From: Vreelandella halophila
GTDB taxonomy: Bacteria > Pseudomonadota > Gammaproteobacteria > Pseudomonadales > Oleiphilaceae
DNA: 64,000 nucleotides
Assembly: GCF_009856365.1 (NCBI RefSeq)
Contig: NZ_WMEX01000001.1
Coordinates: 372,001-436,000, forward strand
Direction of reading: 5' to 3'
Shown: positions 19,519 to 30,401 of the stretch, one piece after another
How the letters are laid out: each line of letters starts with the position of its first letter
Position numbering within the stretch: position 1 is the stretch's first letter
Program-made: the position numbers and the translations under genes
Notes under the pieces: generated by a model
What the model saw: only the letters and a program-made list of their open reading frames with translations
The model's database searches: none
What the model was told of the DNA's origin: nothing

Positions 19519-20391
19519 TCAGGGCGTCGGTTGCGCGTGGGGCAGTTCCGTGTGCCGGACCTGGACGGTGCTGAAGGCCTGGCGCAGGTGCGCCGCCAGC
19601 TCCTCGGCCATGTAGACCGAGCGGTGCTGGCCGCCGGTGCAGCCGATGGAGATTGTCATGTAGGAGCGGTTCACCGTGTGGAATTCCGGCAACCAGCGGT
19701 CCAGGAACCCCTTGATATCCTCGAGCAGGGTCGTGGTGCCGGGCTGGCCGGTCAGGTATTCACGGATCGGGGCATCCAGCCCGGTATAGCCGCGCAGGGA
19801 TTCGTCCCAGAAGGGATTGGGCAGGCAGCGCACATCGAAGACGAAATCCGAGTCGATGGGCACCCCGTGCTTGTAGCCGAACGACTGGATCAGAAGGGCC
19901 ATCTGCTGTTCGTCCCGCCCCACGATCCGCTCGCGTACCATGTCGCGCAGCTCGTACATGGAGCGTTCGGTGGTGTCGATGTGCAGGTCCGCCAGCCGTG
20001 CGATGGGTTCCAGCAGGGCTTTCTCGTCCTGGATGGCCTCGGACAGCGAGCGCCCCGGTGTGCTCAGGGGGTGCTTGCGGCGGGTCGCGTGGAAGCGCTG
20101 CAGCAGCATGCTGTCCGCCGCGTCCAGATAGATGACCTCCACCCTCAGGTCCGGGTGCTGGAGCTGGCGGTAGAGGTTCTCGAAATCGGCAATGTCCGCG
20201 GAGAGATTGCGGGCGTCAATGCTGACGGCGATGTCGCTCTGCTGCTCGTCCGATTCCAGCGCCTTGCGCGTCAGCGGCTGCAGCAGTCCGATGGGCAGGT
20301 TGTCGATGCAGTAGTAGCCGAGGTCTTCCAGCACATGGAGCGCTGTGCTCTTGCCGGAGCCCGAGCGGCCGCTCACGATGGTCAGTTTCAC
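19519..20391 (-). CDS. rapZ: RNase adapter protein RapZ
   Basis: RapZ binds nucleotides and, in enterobacteria, guides RNase E to the GlmZ small RNA to control glucosamine-6-phosphate synthase. The Walker A motif GRSGSGKST lies at residues 8-16, followed by DLGYYCIDNLPIGLL; the C-terminal domain has FDVRCLPNPFWDESLRGYTG and the ISIGCTGGQHRSVYMAE motif. The 290-aa length is usual. Whether GlmZ-type regulation exists here cannot be judged from this window. Confidence 0.97.
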   Translation of the reverse strand: MKLTIVSGRSGSGKSTALHVLEDLGYYCIDNLPIGLLQPLTRKALESDEQQSDIAVSIDARNLSADIADFENLYRQLQHPDLRVEVIYLDAADSMLLQRFHATRRKHPLSTPGRSLSEAIQDEKALLEPIARLADLHIDTTERSMYELRDMVRERIVGRDEQQMALLIQSFGYKHGVPIDSDFVFDVRCLPNPFWDESLRGYTGLDAPIREYLTGQPGTTTLLEDIKGFLDRWLPEFHTVNRSYMTISIGCTGGQHRSVYMAEELAAHLRQAFSTVQVRHTELPHAQPTP

Positions 20392-20424
20392 AGCCCGATC
20401 TCCCGCTGGCTGGATGGGTCGGCG

Positions 20425-20904
20425 TTACGGCGATGCCTTTTCGCTGGCGACAATCAGGTCATAGAGTTCCTGCGAGTCCTGGCACTGGCGCAGGCGCCGG
20501 CACAGGCCGCGGTCATTGAACTTCTCCGCCAGCTGGCTGAGCAGCTCAAGGTGCTCACTGGTGGCATTCTGCGGCACCAGGAGCACGAACAGCAGATCCA
20601 CCGGCTCACTGTCGATGGCATCGAAGTTGATGGGTTCATCCAGCGTCAGCAGCGCGCCCACCACGCGCTTGCAGTCCTCGAGCCGGCAGTGCGGAATGGC
20701 GATGCCCTGTCCGATGCCGGTGCTGCCGAGGCGCTCCCGCGCCACCAGATTGTTGAAGATCTGGTTCTCCTCAAGCTCCGGGTAGTGCAGGGCCACCCTT
20801 TCGGCAATGGTCTCGAGGATGCGTTTCTTGCTGGTCCCCGGAACACCGCAGAGGGCCAGTTCCGGGGCAAGGATGGATTCAATGGACAGTGATGAATGGA
20901 CCAT
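20425..20904 (-). CDS. ptsN: Nitrogen PTS EIIA protein PtsN
   Basis: This 159-aa EIIA (mannitol/fructose type) domain has the phosphorylated His72 in GIGQGIAIPHCRLEDC. It accepts phosphate from NPr and acts as a regulator, in known species of potassium transport and of envelope and carbon/nitrogen responses. The gene lies 15 nt after hpf and 33 nt before rapZ. Confidence 0.96.
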   Translation of the reverse strand: MVHSSLSIESILAPELALCGVPGTSKKRILETIAERVALHYPELEENQIFNNLVARERLGSTGIGQGIAIPHCRLEDCKRVVGALLTLDEPINFDAIDSEPVDLLFVLLVPQNATSEHLELLSQLAEKFNDRGLCRRLRQCQDSQELYDLIVASEKASP

Positions 20905-20919
20905 GGATACCGCTTGGGA

Positions 20920-21228
20920 TCAGCGGGTGGCCGCACCGTGCATGCGTTCCACCTGCTTTTCCTTATGTTTGAGAATTTGCCGGTCAAGCTTGTCCACAAG
21001 CTGATCGATCGCCGCGTACATATCGTCGTGCTGGGCCTTGGCGTTGATTTCGCCCCCGGTTACATGGAGCGTGGCTTCGGCGGTCTGTCGCTGTTTGACC
21101 ACCGACAGCGTCACCTGGGTGTTGCTGATCTGGTCGGTGTGTCGCTCAAGTTTGTCCATCTTGCTCCGGACATAGTCCTTGAGGGCTTCAGTCAGCTCGA
21201 TGTGGTGACCTGAAATGTTGAGTTGCAT
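20920..21228 (-). CDS. hpf: Ribosome hibernation promoting factor, short form
   Basis: The start at 21228 (MQLNISGHHIELTEALKDYV) gives 102 aa, the short gammaproteobacterial HPF/YfiA type that folds 70S ribosomes into inactive dimers together with RMF. KMDKLERH, TLHVTGGEINAKAQHDDMYAAIDQL and KHKEK are typical. It follows rpoN by 66 nt in the conserved rpoN-hpf-ptsN order. An upstream in-frame ATG at 21261 would add 11 residues not seen in the family. Confidence 0.95.
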   Translation of the reverse strand: MQLNISGHHIELTEALKDYVRSKMDKLERHTDQISNTQVTLSVVKQRQTAEATLHVTGGEINAKAQHDDMYAAIDQLVDKLDRQILKHKEKQVERMHGAATR

Positions 21229-21294
21229 AGTCCGCTCCTGTTTCCGGTTCGGCCCGGCCACCGGAAGGTGGCCATCATACAGGCGTCAGACCCT

Positions 21295-22866
21295 CTAGAC
21301 GAGACGTTTGCGTTCGTTCGAGGGTGGAATGTGCATCGCCTCGCGGTATTTCGCCACCGTGCGGCGTGCCACATTGATGCCCTGATCACTGAGTATAGTC
21401 GCTATACGGTTGTCGCTCAGCGGTTTTCGGCTTTCCTCCTCATTGATGAGTTTGCGGATCATGGCACGGATGGCTGTGGACGAGCACTCGCCGCCTTCGT
21501 CCGTGCTCACGTGGCTGGAAAAGAAATACTTCAGTTCGTAAATGCCCCGCGGGGTGTGCATGTACTTCTGGGTGGTGACGCGGGATATGGTGGACTCGTG
21601 CATTTCCACCGCCTGGGCGATTTCGGAGAGGATCAGCGGCTTCATCGCTTCCTCGCCCTCTTCAAAGAACCTCTGCTGATGATCGACGATCTGGGAGGCG
21701 ACTTTCAACAGGGTTTCGTTACGGCTCTGAAGGCTCTTGATGAACCACTTGGCCTCCTGAAGCTGGTCGCGCAGATAGGTGTTGTCCCTGCTGCTGTCGG
21801 ACTGGCGGATGAGTGACGCATAGAGGCTGTTCACCTGCAGCCGGGGCGCGATCTCCGGGTTGAGTTCGATCTTCCAGCGCCCTTCCTGGCGGGTGACGAT
21901 CACGTCCGGGACCACGTATTCGGTTTCTTCCTCGCCGATGGCATCCCCGGGGCGTGGGTGCAGGCTCTGGATCAGCCCCAGGACCTCCTTGAGCTGCGCT
22001 TCGCTGAGCCGGCTGCGGCGCATCAGCTGGCGGTAGTCACGGCTGCCGAGCAGCTGGATGTAGTGGCTGATCACCAGCCGTGCCTGCTTGAGCCAGGGAG
22101 TGTCCGTGGGAAGCTGATTGAGCTGGATCAGCAGGCACTCGCGCAGGTCCCGGGCGGCCACCCCGGGCGGGTCGAAGTGCTGCAGCCGGTGCAGGACCGC
22201 TTCGACCTCGTCCATCTCCAGTGGATCCTCATCGTCCGGCGCGCTCAGACCCTGGTGGATCTCTTCGAGGCTCTGGGTCAGATAACCGGTATCGTCGATG
22301 CCATCCACCAGGGCGTGGGCAATGGCGCGGTCGCGCTCGGACATGGGGGTGAGGTTGAGCTGCCAGTGCAGGTGATCCTGGAGAGTCTCGCCACGGCTGT
22401 TGCGGCTCTCAAAATCCGATTCGCCGCCTTCATCCTCGGGGCGTGAGCTGGCGGGCGTGGCGGGTGCGGTCTGGTAGACGTCGTCCCAGGCGGTGTCCAC
22501 GGGCAGGTTGTCGGGGATTTCGCTGTTGTCCTGCCAGTTCTCGTTCTCCCAGCTCTCGGGCTCGGCGCCGGCGGTTTCCCGTGATTCGTCTTCCTGCGAT
22601 CCCTCTGACTCACCGGATTCGCGGCCATCTTCCCTGCTGTCACTGTGTTCACTGGTGTCAGCGGTTTCGCTGTCGTCAGTCCCGGCTTCAGCTTCCGCTT
22701 CGGCTTCCTCGGCGGTTTCAAGCATGGGATTGGATTCCAGCTGCTGCTGGATCTCCTGCTGCAGGTCGAGTGTGGAGAGCTGGAGTAACCGTATTGCCTG
22801 CTGAAGCTGGGGCGTCATTGTGAGCTGCTGGCCCATCTTCAGCTGCAGGGACGCTTTCATGACCAT
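21295..22866 (-). CDS. rpoN: RNA polymerase sigma-54 factor RpoN
   Basis: Sigma-54 directs transcription from -24/-12 promoters that need ATP-driven enhancer-binding proteins. The Gln/Leu-rich region I ([19 protein letters not shown]), a long acidic region II, the core-binding and HTH parts, and the RpoN box [10 protein letters not shown] near the end are all intact. The ATG at 22866 is preferred because GGGAAAG lies a few bases upstream; an ATG two codons later is the alternative. The acidic linker is long, consistent with a halophilic lineage. A strong sigma-54 promoter lies before pilA in this same window. Confidence 0.98.
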   Translation of the reverse strand: MVMKASLQLKMGQQLTMTPQLQQAIRLLQLSTLDLQQEIQQQLESNPMLETAEEAEAEAEAGTDDSETADTSEHSDSREDGRESGESEGSQEDESRETAGAEPESWENENWQDNSEIPDNLPVDTAWDDVYQTAPATPASSRPEDEGGESDFESRNSRGETLQDHLHWQLNLTPMSERDRAIAHALVDGIDDTGYLTQSLEEIHQGLSAPDDEDPLEMDEVEAVLHRLQHFDPPGVAARDLRECLLIQLNQLPTDTPWLKQARLVISHYIQLLGSRDYRQLMRRSRLSEAQLKEVLGLIQSLHPRPGDAIGEEETEYVVPDVIVTRQEGRWKIELNPEIAPRLQVNSLYASLIRQSDSSRDNTYLRDQLQEAKWFIKSLQSRNETLLKVASQIVDHQQRFFEEGEEAMKPLILSEIAQAVEMHESTISRVTTQKYMHTPRGIYELKYFFSSHVSTDEGGECSSTAIRAMIRKLINEEESRKPLSDNRIATILSDQGINVARRTVAKYREAMHIPPSNERKRLV

Positions 22867-23012
22867 CGACTGCTTTCCCGTTACCGATTGTCCCGCATTT
22901 ACGTAACCTTAATCCGACCCTGTGGCAGGCCGGCAGGGATTTTGCTTAATGTCTTTTGAATTGAGTGTACAGGCCAATTGGGCAGGGCGACAACGGTTTT
23001 GGGAGGACCGTG

Positions 23013-23738
23013 TCACAGACGGAATTCGTCGCCCAGATAGACTTCCTTGACCTGCTGGTTAGCGAGGATGTCCTCGGAGGTGCCGGAGGCGATGATGTGG
23101 CCTTCGCTGACGATATAGGCGGTTTCGCAGATGTCGAGCGTCTCGCGCACGTTGTGGTCGGTGATCAGGACACCGATGCCCCGGTCACGCACCTGGCGCA
23201 CGATCTGCTTGATGTCGCTGACCGAGATCGGGTCCACGCCGGCGAAGGGTTCGTCCAGCAGGATGAAGGCCGGCTCCACCGCCAGCGCACGGGCGATCTC
23301 GGCGCGGCGGCGCTCACCGCCGGAAAGGCTCATGCCCAGGCTGTTGCGGATGTGGCTGATGTGGAACTCACGCAGGAGTGACTCCATGCGTTCCTCACGT
23401 TGGGCCTTTGTGAGGTCGCTGCGGGTCTGCAGGATCGCCATCAGGTTCTGCGCCACGGTCAGGCGCCGGAAGACCGAGGCTTCCTGTGGCAGATAGCCGA
23501 TACCGGCACGGGCGCGGCCGTGCATGGGCAGGTGGGTGATGTCGCGGTCATCGATGCGGATGCGGCCCCGGTCATGGGGAACCAGGCCCACGATCATGTA
23601 GAAACAGGTGGTCTTGCCGGCGCCATTGGGCCCGAGCAGCCCGGCGATCTGACCACTCTGGATGCTGAGGGAAACGTCCATCACCACCGGGTGGCGGCGG
23701 TAACTCTTGGCCAGGTTCAGCGCTTCCAGTCTCGCCAT
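23013..23738 (-). CDS. lptB: LPS export ABC transporter ATP-binding protein LptB
   Basis: This is the cytoplasmic ATPase that powers LPS extraction by LptB2FGC. Walker A GPNGAGKT (about residues 36-43), the signature [15 protein letters not shown] and Walker [13 protein letters not shown] are intact. Its 241-aa length is standard. It sits 9 nt downstream of lptA and 146 nt upstream of rpoN; that gap has no clear terminator, so rpoN may be partly read from the lpt transcript. Confidence 0.98.
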   Translation of the reverse strand: MARLEALNLAKSYRRHPVVMDVSLSIQSGQIAGLLGPNGAGKTTCFYMIVGLVPHDRGRIRIDDRDITHLPMHGRARAGIGYLPQEASVFRRLTVAQNLMAILQTRSDLTKAQREERMESLLREFHISHIRNSLGMSLSGGERRRAEIARALAVEPAFILLDEPFAGVDPISVSDIKQIVRQVRDRGIGVLITDHNVRETLDICETAYIVSEGHIIASGTSEDILANQQVKEVYLGDEFRL

Positions 23739-23747
23739 GGGGTCCGC

Positions 23748-24290
23748 TCAGTTGCTGTTGTCGTTGCCGCTGTCGCGGCCGGGCTGGATGGTCATTTCAA
23801 CCCGGTCATCCGCGTCGTCCTCGGAGCTGGAGGCGGTGACCACCCTTTCGGCCACGTCGTACACGATCCGGTTGCCCCGGAAGGTGTCGCCCTGCTGCCG
23901 GATGAAGGCCTCGTTCTCAAAGGTGATGCGTTCTTCGTCGGCCCGGTAGATGATGGTCCGGCCCTCGGCGTAGACGGCCGGGCCCTGTTCGGTTTCCGGT
24001 TGTTCGTAGGTGGCGGGGTCGCCGGTGGCTACCATCCGGTTAAGGCTCTGGGCCCCGCCCCTGTAGAGAACCACTCTGTCCGCCGTCAGAAGGGCTTCGC
24101 CCTGGGTAACCCGGACACTGCCGGTATAGGTGGCGGTTCCTTCCTGGTCATCCAGGCGGGCATTGTCGGATTCAACCCGGATGGGCTTGTCGGAATCCAG
24201 ATTGAACGCATACAGGGGCAGTGACAGGCTGCTCAGAAGCAGCCCTGCCAGAAACCGCCAGGCGTTTCGGGTGCGTGCCGGGTTGGTCAT
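23748..24290 (-). CDS. lptA: LPS transport periplasmic protein LptA
   Basis: This 180-aa protein has a signal peptide (FLAGLLLSSLSLPLYAFNLD) followed by an OstA/LptA domain with DKPIRVESDNARLDDQEGTATYTG, EALLTADRVVLY and GNRIVYD, the repeated beta-jellyroll strands that form the periplasmic LPS bridge. The acidic, low-complexity tail is normal for the family. It lies 23 nt after lptC. Confidence 0.96.
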   Translation of the reverse strand: MTNPARTRNAWRFLAGLLLSSLSLPLYAFNLDSDKPIRVESDNARLDDQEGTATYTGSVRVTQGEALLTADRVVLYRGGAQSLNRMVATGDPATYEQPETEQGPAVYAEGRTIIYRADEERITFENEAFIRQQGDTFRGNRIVYDVAERVVTASSSEDDADDRVEMTIQPGRDSGNDNSN

Positions 24291-24313
24291 GAGCAGGCTG
24301 TGTCTCCTGTGCG

Positions 24314-24919
24314 TCAGCGGTTGAAGTACCGGCTGCGGACATCATTCTCGAGCCTGACCGCGCGTTCGTCGATCCACCCCGTCATGCCGACGGCATGGGT
24401 CACGCTGCTGCGGTCGATCAGGGTCACCGGCGCATCAGTCTGCACAATCCGTTCGTTGTTATCCAGCGTCATCCGTTCGCTGAGGATCAGCACATCCCCG
24501 CGCTCGGTGCTGCTGTGGCGGGCCCGGACATCCTTCTCAAGCATGAGTTTGGCCACATCTGGCCGGTAAAGCCCGGTACGTGAACGCACGAACCAGGGAG
24601 CGCCGCCGTTGCGGGCCATGAGCATGGCACGGGGGCGCTCCATGGTGACCCGGTTCTCATCCTGGAACTGTTCAGCCCGGCGGGTGCGGATGCGTGACTT
24701 GAGGCGGCCTTCACTGTCGAAGGCGCGGAAGGTGGCGTTGACCACGAAGCCATCCGGCTTCTGTGGGCCGCGCAGGTCGGTGGCCGTGGTGTCGCGGATC
24801 GGGTCATCCTCCTGGAGCACCAGCAGGGCGAGGCCCAGGAGCACGACGCCGACAATGCCCCAGAGGGCAATGGAGCGGTCCCTCAGCCAGGCCAGCAGCA
24901 TCCAGTCGGGCAGTTTCAT
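24314..24919 (-). CDS. lptC: LPS export system protein LptC
   Basis: LptC is a bitopic inner-membrane protein passing LPS from LptFG to LptA. One N-terminal membrane segment (LWGIVGVVLLGLALLVL) precedes a jellyroll domain (GFVVNATFRAFDSEGRLKSR, LYRPDVAKLMLEKDVRA). Its start overlaps the kdsC stop by 4 nt, the conserved kdsC-lptC-lptA-lptB arrangement. Confidence 0.95.
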   Translation of the reverse strand: MKLPDWMLLAWLRDRSIALWGIVGVVLLGLALLVLQEDDPIRDTTATDLRGPQKPDGFVVNATFRAFDSEGRLKSRIRTRRAEQFQDENRVTMERPRAMLMARNGGAPWFVRSRTGLYRPDVAKLMLEKDVRARHSSTERGDVLILSERMTLDNNERIVQTDAPVTLIDRSSVTHAVGMTGWIDERAVRLENDVRSRYFNR

Positions 24920-25446
24920 GGCGCACGGTACCCGTCAACCAGTTGATCCAGGACCCCGCGACACGCCAGAAGCCATTCGCAGACCTCGCGGATGGCACCA
25001 CTGCCGCCGGGGGCAGTGGTGCACCAGTCCGCCGACCCGCGCACCGCGGCGCAGCCGTTGGGCACGCTGATGCCGATGCCTGCTGCCTCGATGGCGGCAA
25101 GATCGGGCAGGTCATCGCCGACATAGGCAATGGCGTCCAACGGTATCGAGGTCCGTTCAGAGAGTTCGCGCAGTGCGGTCAGTTTGTCCGTGCGGCCCTG
25201 GATCAGATAACCGATGTCGAGGTTTCTGGCTCTGGCCTCTGTCAGTGGCGATGTACGGCCCGTGATGAAGGCGGTGATCAACCCCTGCTTCTGGATCAGC
25301 CGCAGGCCCTGACCGTCGAGGATGCTGAAGGCCTTGAGTTCATCGCCGCTGGCGGCAAAGTAGAGGCTGCCGTCGGTCAGAACGCCGTCCACGTCCATGG
25401 CCAGCAGCTGGATCGTGGCGCCGCGCTCGTTCAGGGGTGCCGTCAT
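24916..25446 (-). CDS. kdsC: 3-deoxy-D-manno-octulosonate 8-phosphate phosphatase KdsC
   Basis: KdsC removes the phosphate from Kdo-8-P to give Kdo for lipid A inner core. It is a short 176-aa HAD enzyme with the nucleophile motif LLAMDVDGVLTDG (Asp18 and Asp20), the loop FITGRTSPLTEARARNLDI and the metal motif AYVGDDLPDLAAIEAAGI. It is separated from kdsD by 9 nt. Confidence 0.97.
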   Translation of the reverse strand: MTAPLNERGATIQLLAMDVDGVLTDGSLYFAASGDELKAFSILDGQGLRLIQKQGLITAFITGRTSPLTEARARNLDIGYLIQGRTDKLTALRELSERTSIPLDAIAYVGDDLPDLAAIEAAGIGISVPNGCAAVRGSADWCTTAPGGSGAIREVCEWLLACRGVLDQLVDGYRAP

Positions 25447-25455
25447 TCCGTTCTC

Positions 25456-26430
25456 CTAGACCACGCCCGCGCGCAGCAGGTCGTGCATGTTGAGGGCCCC
25501 CACCAGGCGCCCCTCGCCGCTGGTCACCAGCAGGCCGTTGATCTTGTTGTCCTCCATGATCTTCAGGGCTTCGGCCGCGAGGATATCCTCGCGCGCGGTG
25601 CGGCAGTGGCTGGTCATGACGTCCCCGATGGGGGTGCTGTGGATGTCCACGCCCTGATCCAGGGTCCGGCGCAGGTCACCGTCAGTGAAGATGCCGATGA
25701 CCCGGTCGCCGTCGTCCACCACGGCGGTCATGCCCAGTCCCTTGCGTGAGACTTCCAGCAGGGCCTCACCCAGGGGCGTCTGCTGGGTCACGCGTGGCAG
25801 GGCGTCGCCGGTGTGCATGAGGTCCGAGACCTTGAGCAGCAGCCGCCGCCCGAGCGAGCCGCCGGGATGGTAGAAGGCGAAGTCCTCGGCCCCGAAACCG
25901 CGCGCTTCCAGCAGTGCGACCGCCAGGGCATCGCCCATGACCAGTGTGACCGTGGTGGAAGAGGTTGGCGCCAGGTTCATGGGGCAGGCTTCCTGCTCCA
26001 CGGCAATATCCAGATTGGCATGGGCCTGGCGGGCCAGCTGGGAGTCGGCTTTGCCGGTCATGCTGATCAGCGAGGCGCCCTTGCGCTTGATCAGCGGCAG
26101 GATGGTGACCAGTTCGCCGGTGCTGCCGGAGTTGGAGATGGCGATGACCACATCCTCCCCGGTGATCATGCCCAGATCACCGTGGCTGGCTTCCCCGGGA
26201 TGCACAAAAAAAGCGGGCGTGCCGGTGCTGGCCAGGGTCGCCGCGATCTTGGTACCGATATGGCCGGATTTGCCCATGCCGGTGACCACCACGCGCCCCT
26301 TGCACTGCAGGATGAGCTCGCAGGCATGACTGAACTGCTCGTCGATGCGCGGCAGCAGGGCGTCGATGGCATCGCGCTCCAGGGTGATGGTGCGGCGGGC
26401 CGATTCCTTGAGTGCGTCCGAAGGCGCCAT
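25456..26430 (-). CDS. kdsD: Arabinose-5-phosphate isomerase KdsD
   Basis: KdsD converts ribulose-5-P to arabinose-5-P, the first step of Kdo synthesis. It has an N-terminal SIS sugar isomerase domain (GRVVVTGMGKSGHIGTKIAA, ISNSGSTGELVTILPLIK, HPGGSLGRRLLLKVSDLMH) and two C-terminal CBS domains (about 205-324). The 324-aa length is normal. It starts 8 nt after the exchanger gene, so the minus-strand transcript likely begins upstream of that gene. Confidence 0.97.
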   Translation of the reverse strand: MAPSDALKESARRTITLERDAIDALLPRIDEQFSHACELILQCKGRVVVTGMGKSGHIGTKIAATLASTGTPAFFVHPGEASHGDLGMITGEDVVIAISNSGSTGELVTILPLIKRKGASLISMTGKADSQLARQAHANLDIAVEQEACPMNLAPTSSTTVTLVMGDALAVALLEARGFGAEDFAFYHPGGSLGRRLLLKVSDLMHTGDALPRVTQQTPLGEALLEVSRKGLGMTAVVDDGDRVIGIFTDGDLRRTLDQGVDIHSTPIGDVMTSHCRTAREDILAAEALKIMEDNKINGLLVTSGEGRLVGALNMHDLLRAGVV

Positions 26431-26438
26431 GGTTCTCC

Positions 26439-27422
26439 TCAGAGTGCTGACAGCGTTGCCGCCGGCACCGGCGTATCACCGGTTACCAGAAGGGCAACGT
26501 AGCCGATGTAGAATGCCAGCAGTATACCACCTCCGATCCGGCTCAGCCGCCCCTGGCGGTGGTAGACGATGGCCAGCCCCGCCAGCAGAAGGGTGACCGC
26601 CACCATGGCCCCGTAGTCCCGGGTGATGGCATCGCTGTTCAGCGGGATGCCGGCGACCAGCGCGGGCACCGCCAGCACCAGCAGAAGATTGAACAGATTG
26701 GAGCCGATCAGGTTACCCATGACCATATCGTGACGCCCCTTGAGAGCGCTGGCGATGCTGGCGGCGAGCTCGGGCAGGCTGGTGCCCACGGCGACCACGG
26801 TCAGGCCCACCACCAGCTCGCTCACGCCCAGCGTCAGCGCCAGTTCAACCGCGCCCCAGACCAGCAGCCGCGAGCTGGCCAGAAGCAGGATAAGCCCGCC
26901 GGTTATCTGCAGGCTCAGAAAGCCGGTTGAGCGGTTCTCGTGGGGTTCCGGCATCTCCTCGGCCAGCATGCTGGCGGCCTGGCCATAGCGCACCAGCAGG
27001 GTGAAGGCCACGGCCAGGATGCCGAGCATGAACAGGCCATCCCAGGCGCTCAGGTGATCGTCCTGGAACAGCAGCCAGGTGCCAATGGTCACGATGGCGA
27101 GCAGGGGCAGCTCGATGCGCCGGGTGGGGCGGGCCAGCGCCACCGGTGCCAGAAGGGCGGTAATGCCCAGCACCAGCCCCAGGTTGGCGATGTTCGAGCC
27201 GATGGCGTTGCCCACGGCAATGTCGCCGGCGTCCGTGATGGCGGCGACCACCGAGACCAGCACCTCCGGGGCCGAGGTGCCGAAGGCCACCAGCGTCAGG
27301 CCGATCAGCATCGGGCTCATACCCAGGCGCCGGGCACTGTCGATGGCGCCGGTGATGAACTGGTCAGCGCTCCAGATCAGCAGGGTCAGACCGAGCAGCA
27401 CCGCGAGCAGGGCAGTGACCAT
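26439..27422 (-). CDS. yrbG: Calcium/sodium exchanger family protein (YrbG-like)
   Basis: This 327-aa polytopic membrane protein has two inverted Na/Ca exchanger repeats: the alpha-1 region TLVAFGTSAPEVLVSVVAAI with GNAIGSNIANLGLVLGI and the alpha-2 region TVVAVGTSLPELAASIASAL with GNLIGSNLFNLLLVLAV. The start at 27422 (MVTALLAVLLGLTLLIWSAD) gives a membrane segment directly; a much longer upstream open frame is an artefact. As in E. coli it heads the kdsD-kdsC-lpt gene set and faces mla genes across a divergent gap. Confidence 0.94.
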   Translation of the reverse strand: MVTALLAVLLGLTLLIWSADQFITGAIDSARRLGMSPMLIGLTLVAFGTSAPEVLVSVVAAITDAGDIAVGNAIGSNIANLGLVLGITALLAPVALARPTRRIELPLLAIVTIGTWLLFQDDHLSAWDGLFMLGILAVAFTLLVRYGQAASMLAEEMPEPHENRSTGFLSLQITGGLILLLASSRLLVWGAVELALTLGVSELVVGLTVVAVGTSLPELAASIASALKGRHDMVMGNLIGSNLFNLLLVLAVPALVAGIPLNSDAITRDYGAMVAVTLLLAGLAIVYHRQGRLSRIGGGILLAFYIGYVALLVTGDTPVPAATLSAL

Positions 27423-27440
27423 GATGTAAGGCTCCGTGGG

Positions 27441-27469
27441 TTGTGGGCAGCAGATTGGCGTCGTACTGT
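27441..27469 (+). promoter_or_regulatory. Possible promoter in the yrbG-mlaD divergent gap
   Basis: TTGTGG (27441-27446) and TACTGT (27464-27469) are separated by 17 nt in the 129-nt gap between the divergent yrbG and mlaD genes. Both hexamers are imperfect. The gap shows no remnant of mlaF or mlaE. Confidence 0.3.
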
Positions 27470-27551
27470 ATCGGCTGGCCGGATCTTCGTACAGCCGGGG
27501 AGCCGGCAGGATGATCCGGGAGGCCGGGCAGGAGAGACGATTCCATTGCAC

Positions 27552-28001
27552 ATGCAGCGTCTGGTGTTCTTTGCCCTGGGCAGTGTGGCCACGCTGGCAC
27601 TGCTGCTGGCCACGGGGTGGCTGGCGCCGCCCGGCGGCAGTGAGCGGGCGGATAACGGCGAGCACTACACCCTCTACGCCGAGTTCGCGGATGCTGGCAC
27701 ACTGAAACCGGGTGCCCGTGTTGCGCTGGCCGGGGTGACCGTGGGCGAAGTGGCTGACGTACAATTGAATGCGCGTGGTTACCGGGCAAAGGTACGGATG
27801 CGCATTGATCAGAGCCTCGATCACCTGGCCATCGACAGCGTCGCCATCATCATGACCGCAGGGCTTCTCGGCGAGCAGTATATTGAGATCTCCCCCGGAG
27901 GCCACCCGGAAACGCTCTCGGATAATGACTATATCGAGGATACACAGTCGGCAATGAGTATTGAGACACTGATCCGTCGACGCATTGCCAGGCCACGCTG
28001 A
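27552..28001 (+). CDS. mlaD: MlaD, MCE-domain lipid transport subunit
   Basis: MlaD forms the hexameric MCE ring on the inner-membrane MlaFEDB phospholipid transporter. This 149-aa protein has one N-terminal membrane segment (LVFFALGSVATLALLLATGW), an MCE domain (YTLYAEFADAGTLKPGARVA, then AGVTVGEVADV) with the pore loop MTAGLLGEQYIEISPGG, and the end QSAMSIETLI; it lacks the long C-terminal tail of E. coli MlaD (183 aa). ATG 27552 has no good Shine-Dalgarno; an in-frame TTG at 27546 lies about 9 nt after GGAGAG and may be the real start. mlaF and mlaE, which normally precede it, are missing. Confidence 0.9.
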   Translation: MQRLVFFALGSVATLALLLATGWLAPPGGSERADNGEHYTLYAEFADAGTLKPGARVALAGVTVGEVADVQLNARGYRAKVRMRIDQSLDHLAIDSVAIIMTAGLLGEQYIEISPGGHPETLSDNDYIEDTQSAMSIETLIRRRIARPR

Positions 28002-28037
28002 GCGTGGCGGTACCGCTGCAGCACACAGGAGGACGCA

Positions 28038-28727
28038 GTGAACAGAATCCGAACCCTGACCCCCATTACCCTGCTGGTGGGTTTCATCATCGCGCTGCTG
28101 GCAGCGCCCTTGGCCACGGCCCAGTCCAAGGAGGAACAGCTGCGGGAGTACGTGCGCGAGAACAGCATCCGCCTCGTGGATCAGCTGAATGAAATCCGTG
28201 AGCTCTATAACTCGGACCGCGAAGCTTTCTATGAGGCCATGGATGACGCCCTGGGTGAGTTTGTGGCCTTCCGGCGCGTGGCTGCCCGGATCATGGGCAA
28301 GTATGCGCGGCAGGCGAGCCCGGAGGAGCGCGATGAGTTCGTGCGGGCCTTCCGCCGCAGTCTTTACGACGCCTATGGTGGCGCCGCGGTCAGCATCGAC
28401 AGCAGCGATTTTGAGCTGGAAGTCGACAGCGTCAAGATCAATCCCCGCCATGAGGACCGTGCCACGGTGAATCTCTCCATCATCACCAACTCCGGTGAGC
28501 GCTATGGCGTGGCCTACTCCATGTATGAGCCGGATGACGGCAACTGGCAGGTCGAGAACGTCATTGTTGAGGGCATCAACATGGGGCTGGCCTTCCGCGA
28601 CCGGTTTGAACAGGAAATGCGGGCCGCTGAGGGCAACGTGAGCAGGGTTATCGACGAATGGTCCGCCGATGTGGGCGACATTGAGGGCCTTGAAGATGCC
28701 GTTGACCAGCAGAAGGGCAACGGGTAA
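28038..28727 (+). CDS. mlaC: MlaC, periplasmic phospholipid-binding protein
   Basis: MlaC shuttles phospholipids across the periplasm between the MlaA complex and the inner-membrane transporter. The GTG start follows AGGAGG closely. A signal peptide (LLVGFIIALLAAPLATAQSK) precedes the Tol-Tol-Ttg2D-type domain with FYEAMDDALGEFVAFRRVAA, RIMGKYARQASPEERDEF and DGNWQVENVIVEGINMGL. The length of 229 aa is normal. The next gene is ibaG; no mlaB STAS gene lies between. Confidence 0.95.
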   Translation: MNRIRTLTPITLLVGFIIALLAAPLATAQSKEEQLREYVRENSIRLVDQLNEIRELYNSDREAFYEAMDDALGEFVAFRRVAARIMGKYARQASPEERDEFVRAFRRSLYDAYGGAAVSIDSSDFELEVDSVKINPRHEDRATVNLSIITNSGERYGVAYSMYEPDDGNWQVENVIVEGINMGLAFRDRFEQEMRAAEGNVSRVIDEWSADVGDIEGLEDAVDQQKGNG

Positions 28728-28841
28728 GCGTCGACTGCCCCGCACGCAACGTGTCAAGCACCCGCCATCTGGGCTATAATCGCGCCCCCGGCGCGGTGTC
28801 CGCGTCGGCGACAGTAACCGCCGGAGACAACGGGAGTTTGG

Positions 28842-30378
<1,537 letters not shown>

Positions 30379-30401
30379 CCTCCGCAGACACTGACGGGAC
30401 T

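Noticed and set aside
18520-20892. 790-codon plus-strand open frame opposite darP, npr, rapZ and ptsN
   Set aside because: All four minus-strand genes have intact family motifs; the opposite frame has none.
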